Source of the DNA: Streptomyces griseus
GTDB taxonomy: Bacteria; Bacteroidota; Bacteroidia; Chitinophagales; Chitinophagaceae
Length of the DNA: 13,069 bases
Direction: 5' to 3'
Assembly: GCA_943323705.2 (NCBI GenBank)
Contig: CALPIT020000047.1
Span: 1 to 13,069, forward strand
This document shows, one piece after another, positions 12,646 to 13,069 of this stretch (its first letter is position 1; every line of letters starts with the position of its first letter). The notes under the pieces were generated by a model. It was not told the origin of the DNA and searched no databases. It saw only the letters and a program-made list of their open reading frames with translations. Both the position numbers and the translations under genes were made by a program.

Positions 12646-12821
12646 CAGTACGATAATGCTTAATCGCTTTTCGCTTACCCAATTACTCCATTACCCCTGA
12701 ATTTCCAACACTAACGATTTATTACACCTATTTTTTATAGTAATCTATTATCCTCCGAACGACATCATTACATCCCTACATTCCTGTGAGCCATTTTCAT
12801 TAACTACAAAATTTCAAGAAA

Positions 12822-13069
12822 ATGCTTACGTACTTTACAAAGAAAATCAGCTTTGCTGCTGTTTTAACGGTTCTTACTTTTAACCTTTCAGCACAAAATT
12901 CTATTCGTGCATTTAGTCAGATTTATTCTGAGAATTTAAAAGGTGGTACAACCATGTTTGGAAATGGTATACTTCACATCATAGAAAGCAACTCTGTTAA
13001 TTTAACTAAAATGAACCAAACCAGTAATGCCAATAACGGCGTTGGTGGAATTGGTAACAGCCAATATGG
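12822..13069 (+). CDS. Secreted protein of unknown function (N-terminal part, cut by window edge)
   Basis: The ATG at 12822 opens a frame of 82 codons that continues past the right edge. The first residues, MLTYFTKKISFAAVLTVL followed by TFNLSAQ, form a clear Sec signal peptide with cleavage expected after Ala24 or Gln25. The mature part continues SIRAFSQIYSENLKGGTTMFGNGILHIIESNSVNLTKMNQTS and turns Asn/Gly-rich (NANNGVGGIGNSQYG). This resembles the start of large exported Bacteroidota proteins that follow SVN/T and Asn-rich patterns and often end in a type IX secretion C-terminal domain; that end is not in the window, so this is inference. The start is supported by the signal peptide and by a promoter candidate upstream. 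Confidence 0.75.
   Translation, partial: MLTYFTKKISFAAVLTVLTFNLSAQNSIRAFSQIYSENLKGGTTMFGNGILHIIESNSVNLTKMNQTSNANNGVGGIGNSQY

Larger units (their letters stand above)
12425..12821. other. 397-base gene-free gap with repeat array and long leader
   Basis: The region holds the 7-bp tandem array at 12491-12567, a promoter candidate at 12616-12645, and then a leader of about 170 bases before the last gene. The leader is C- and T-rich compared with the other gaps. A 14-codon frame from the ATG at 12657 (MLNRFSLTQLLHYP) exists but has no support as a gene. No riboswitch or tRNA was recognised. Confidence 0.6.

Noticed and set aside
12657..12701. 14-codon leader peptide MLNRFSLTQLLHYP upstream of the secreted protein gene
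   Set aside because: No biased codons, no adjacent attenuator hairpin, and no support beyond an ATG and a stop.

Overview
The window looks like an ordinary chromosomal housekeeping segment of a member of the Bacteroidota, probably the Chitinophagaceae or a close relative. It is AT-rich. Intergenic spaces hold low-complexity repeats of kinds I associate with this phylum (CACGAA units, AATTATCAA units, AGTATCC 7-mers, A/T blocks). Several promoter candidates fit the phylum-specific TTG / TAnnTTTG pattern. Lipoproteins carry Bacteroidota-style lipoboxes, and families such as DUF2851 and DUF2520 point the same way. The genus-level placement is inference from family content and style, not from a search.

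Left part (1-3145), all minus strand: a 2Fe-2S ferredoxin and an IscX-like protein (tight pair); a repeat-filled gap; then a KdsC-like HAD phosphatase, a UbiA-family prenyltransferase and a Maf nucleotide pyrophosphatase packed as one unit; then the N-terminal part of a DUF2851 protein cut by the window edge. A candidate promoter with an overlapping perfect 12-bp palindrome lies just upstream of the ferredoxin gene.

Middle (3282-8944): a plus-strand lipoprotein with a GyrI-like domain and a possible surface-export signal ends in a 4-base stop-codon overlap with a convergent Rossmann/DUF2520 gene. A 394-base AT-rich gap leads to topA, whose product has no zinc fingers but four short GR[FYW]G repeats and a Lys/Ala tail. 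topA ends in a strong hairpin terminator. A fresh promoter then drives a transglutaminase-like (SirB1-type) gene with a TTG start, translationally coupled (ATGA) to a DUF952 gene.

Right part (8945-13069): a repeat-rich gap, then a minus-strand MutS2-type ATPase lacking the usual C-terminal Smr domain, preceded by a PPC/DUF296 protein with an apparent lipoprotein signal. Divergent from that is msrA. A 397-base gap with a 7-bp tandem array and a good promoter candidate precedes the start of a secreted protein cut by the right edge.

I found no RNA genes, CRISPR arrays, transposases or phage genes. No clear new multi-gene system is visible. The most interesting points are the Smr-less MutS2 with a microsatellite-encoded tail, the exported PPC-domain protein, the LES-bearing GyrI-like lipoprotein, the orphan ferredoxin-IscX pair with its palindromic promoter, and the duplicated start region of the transglutaminase-like gene.
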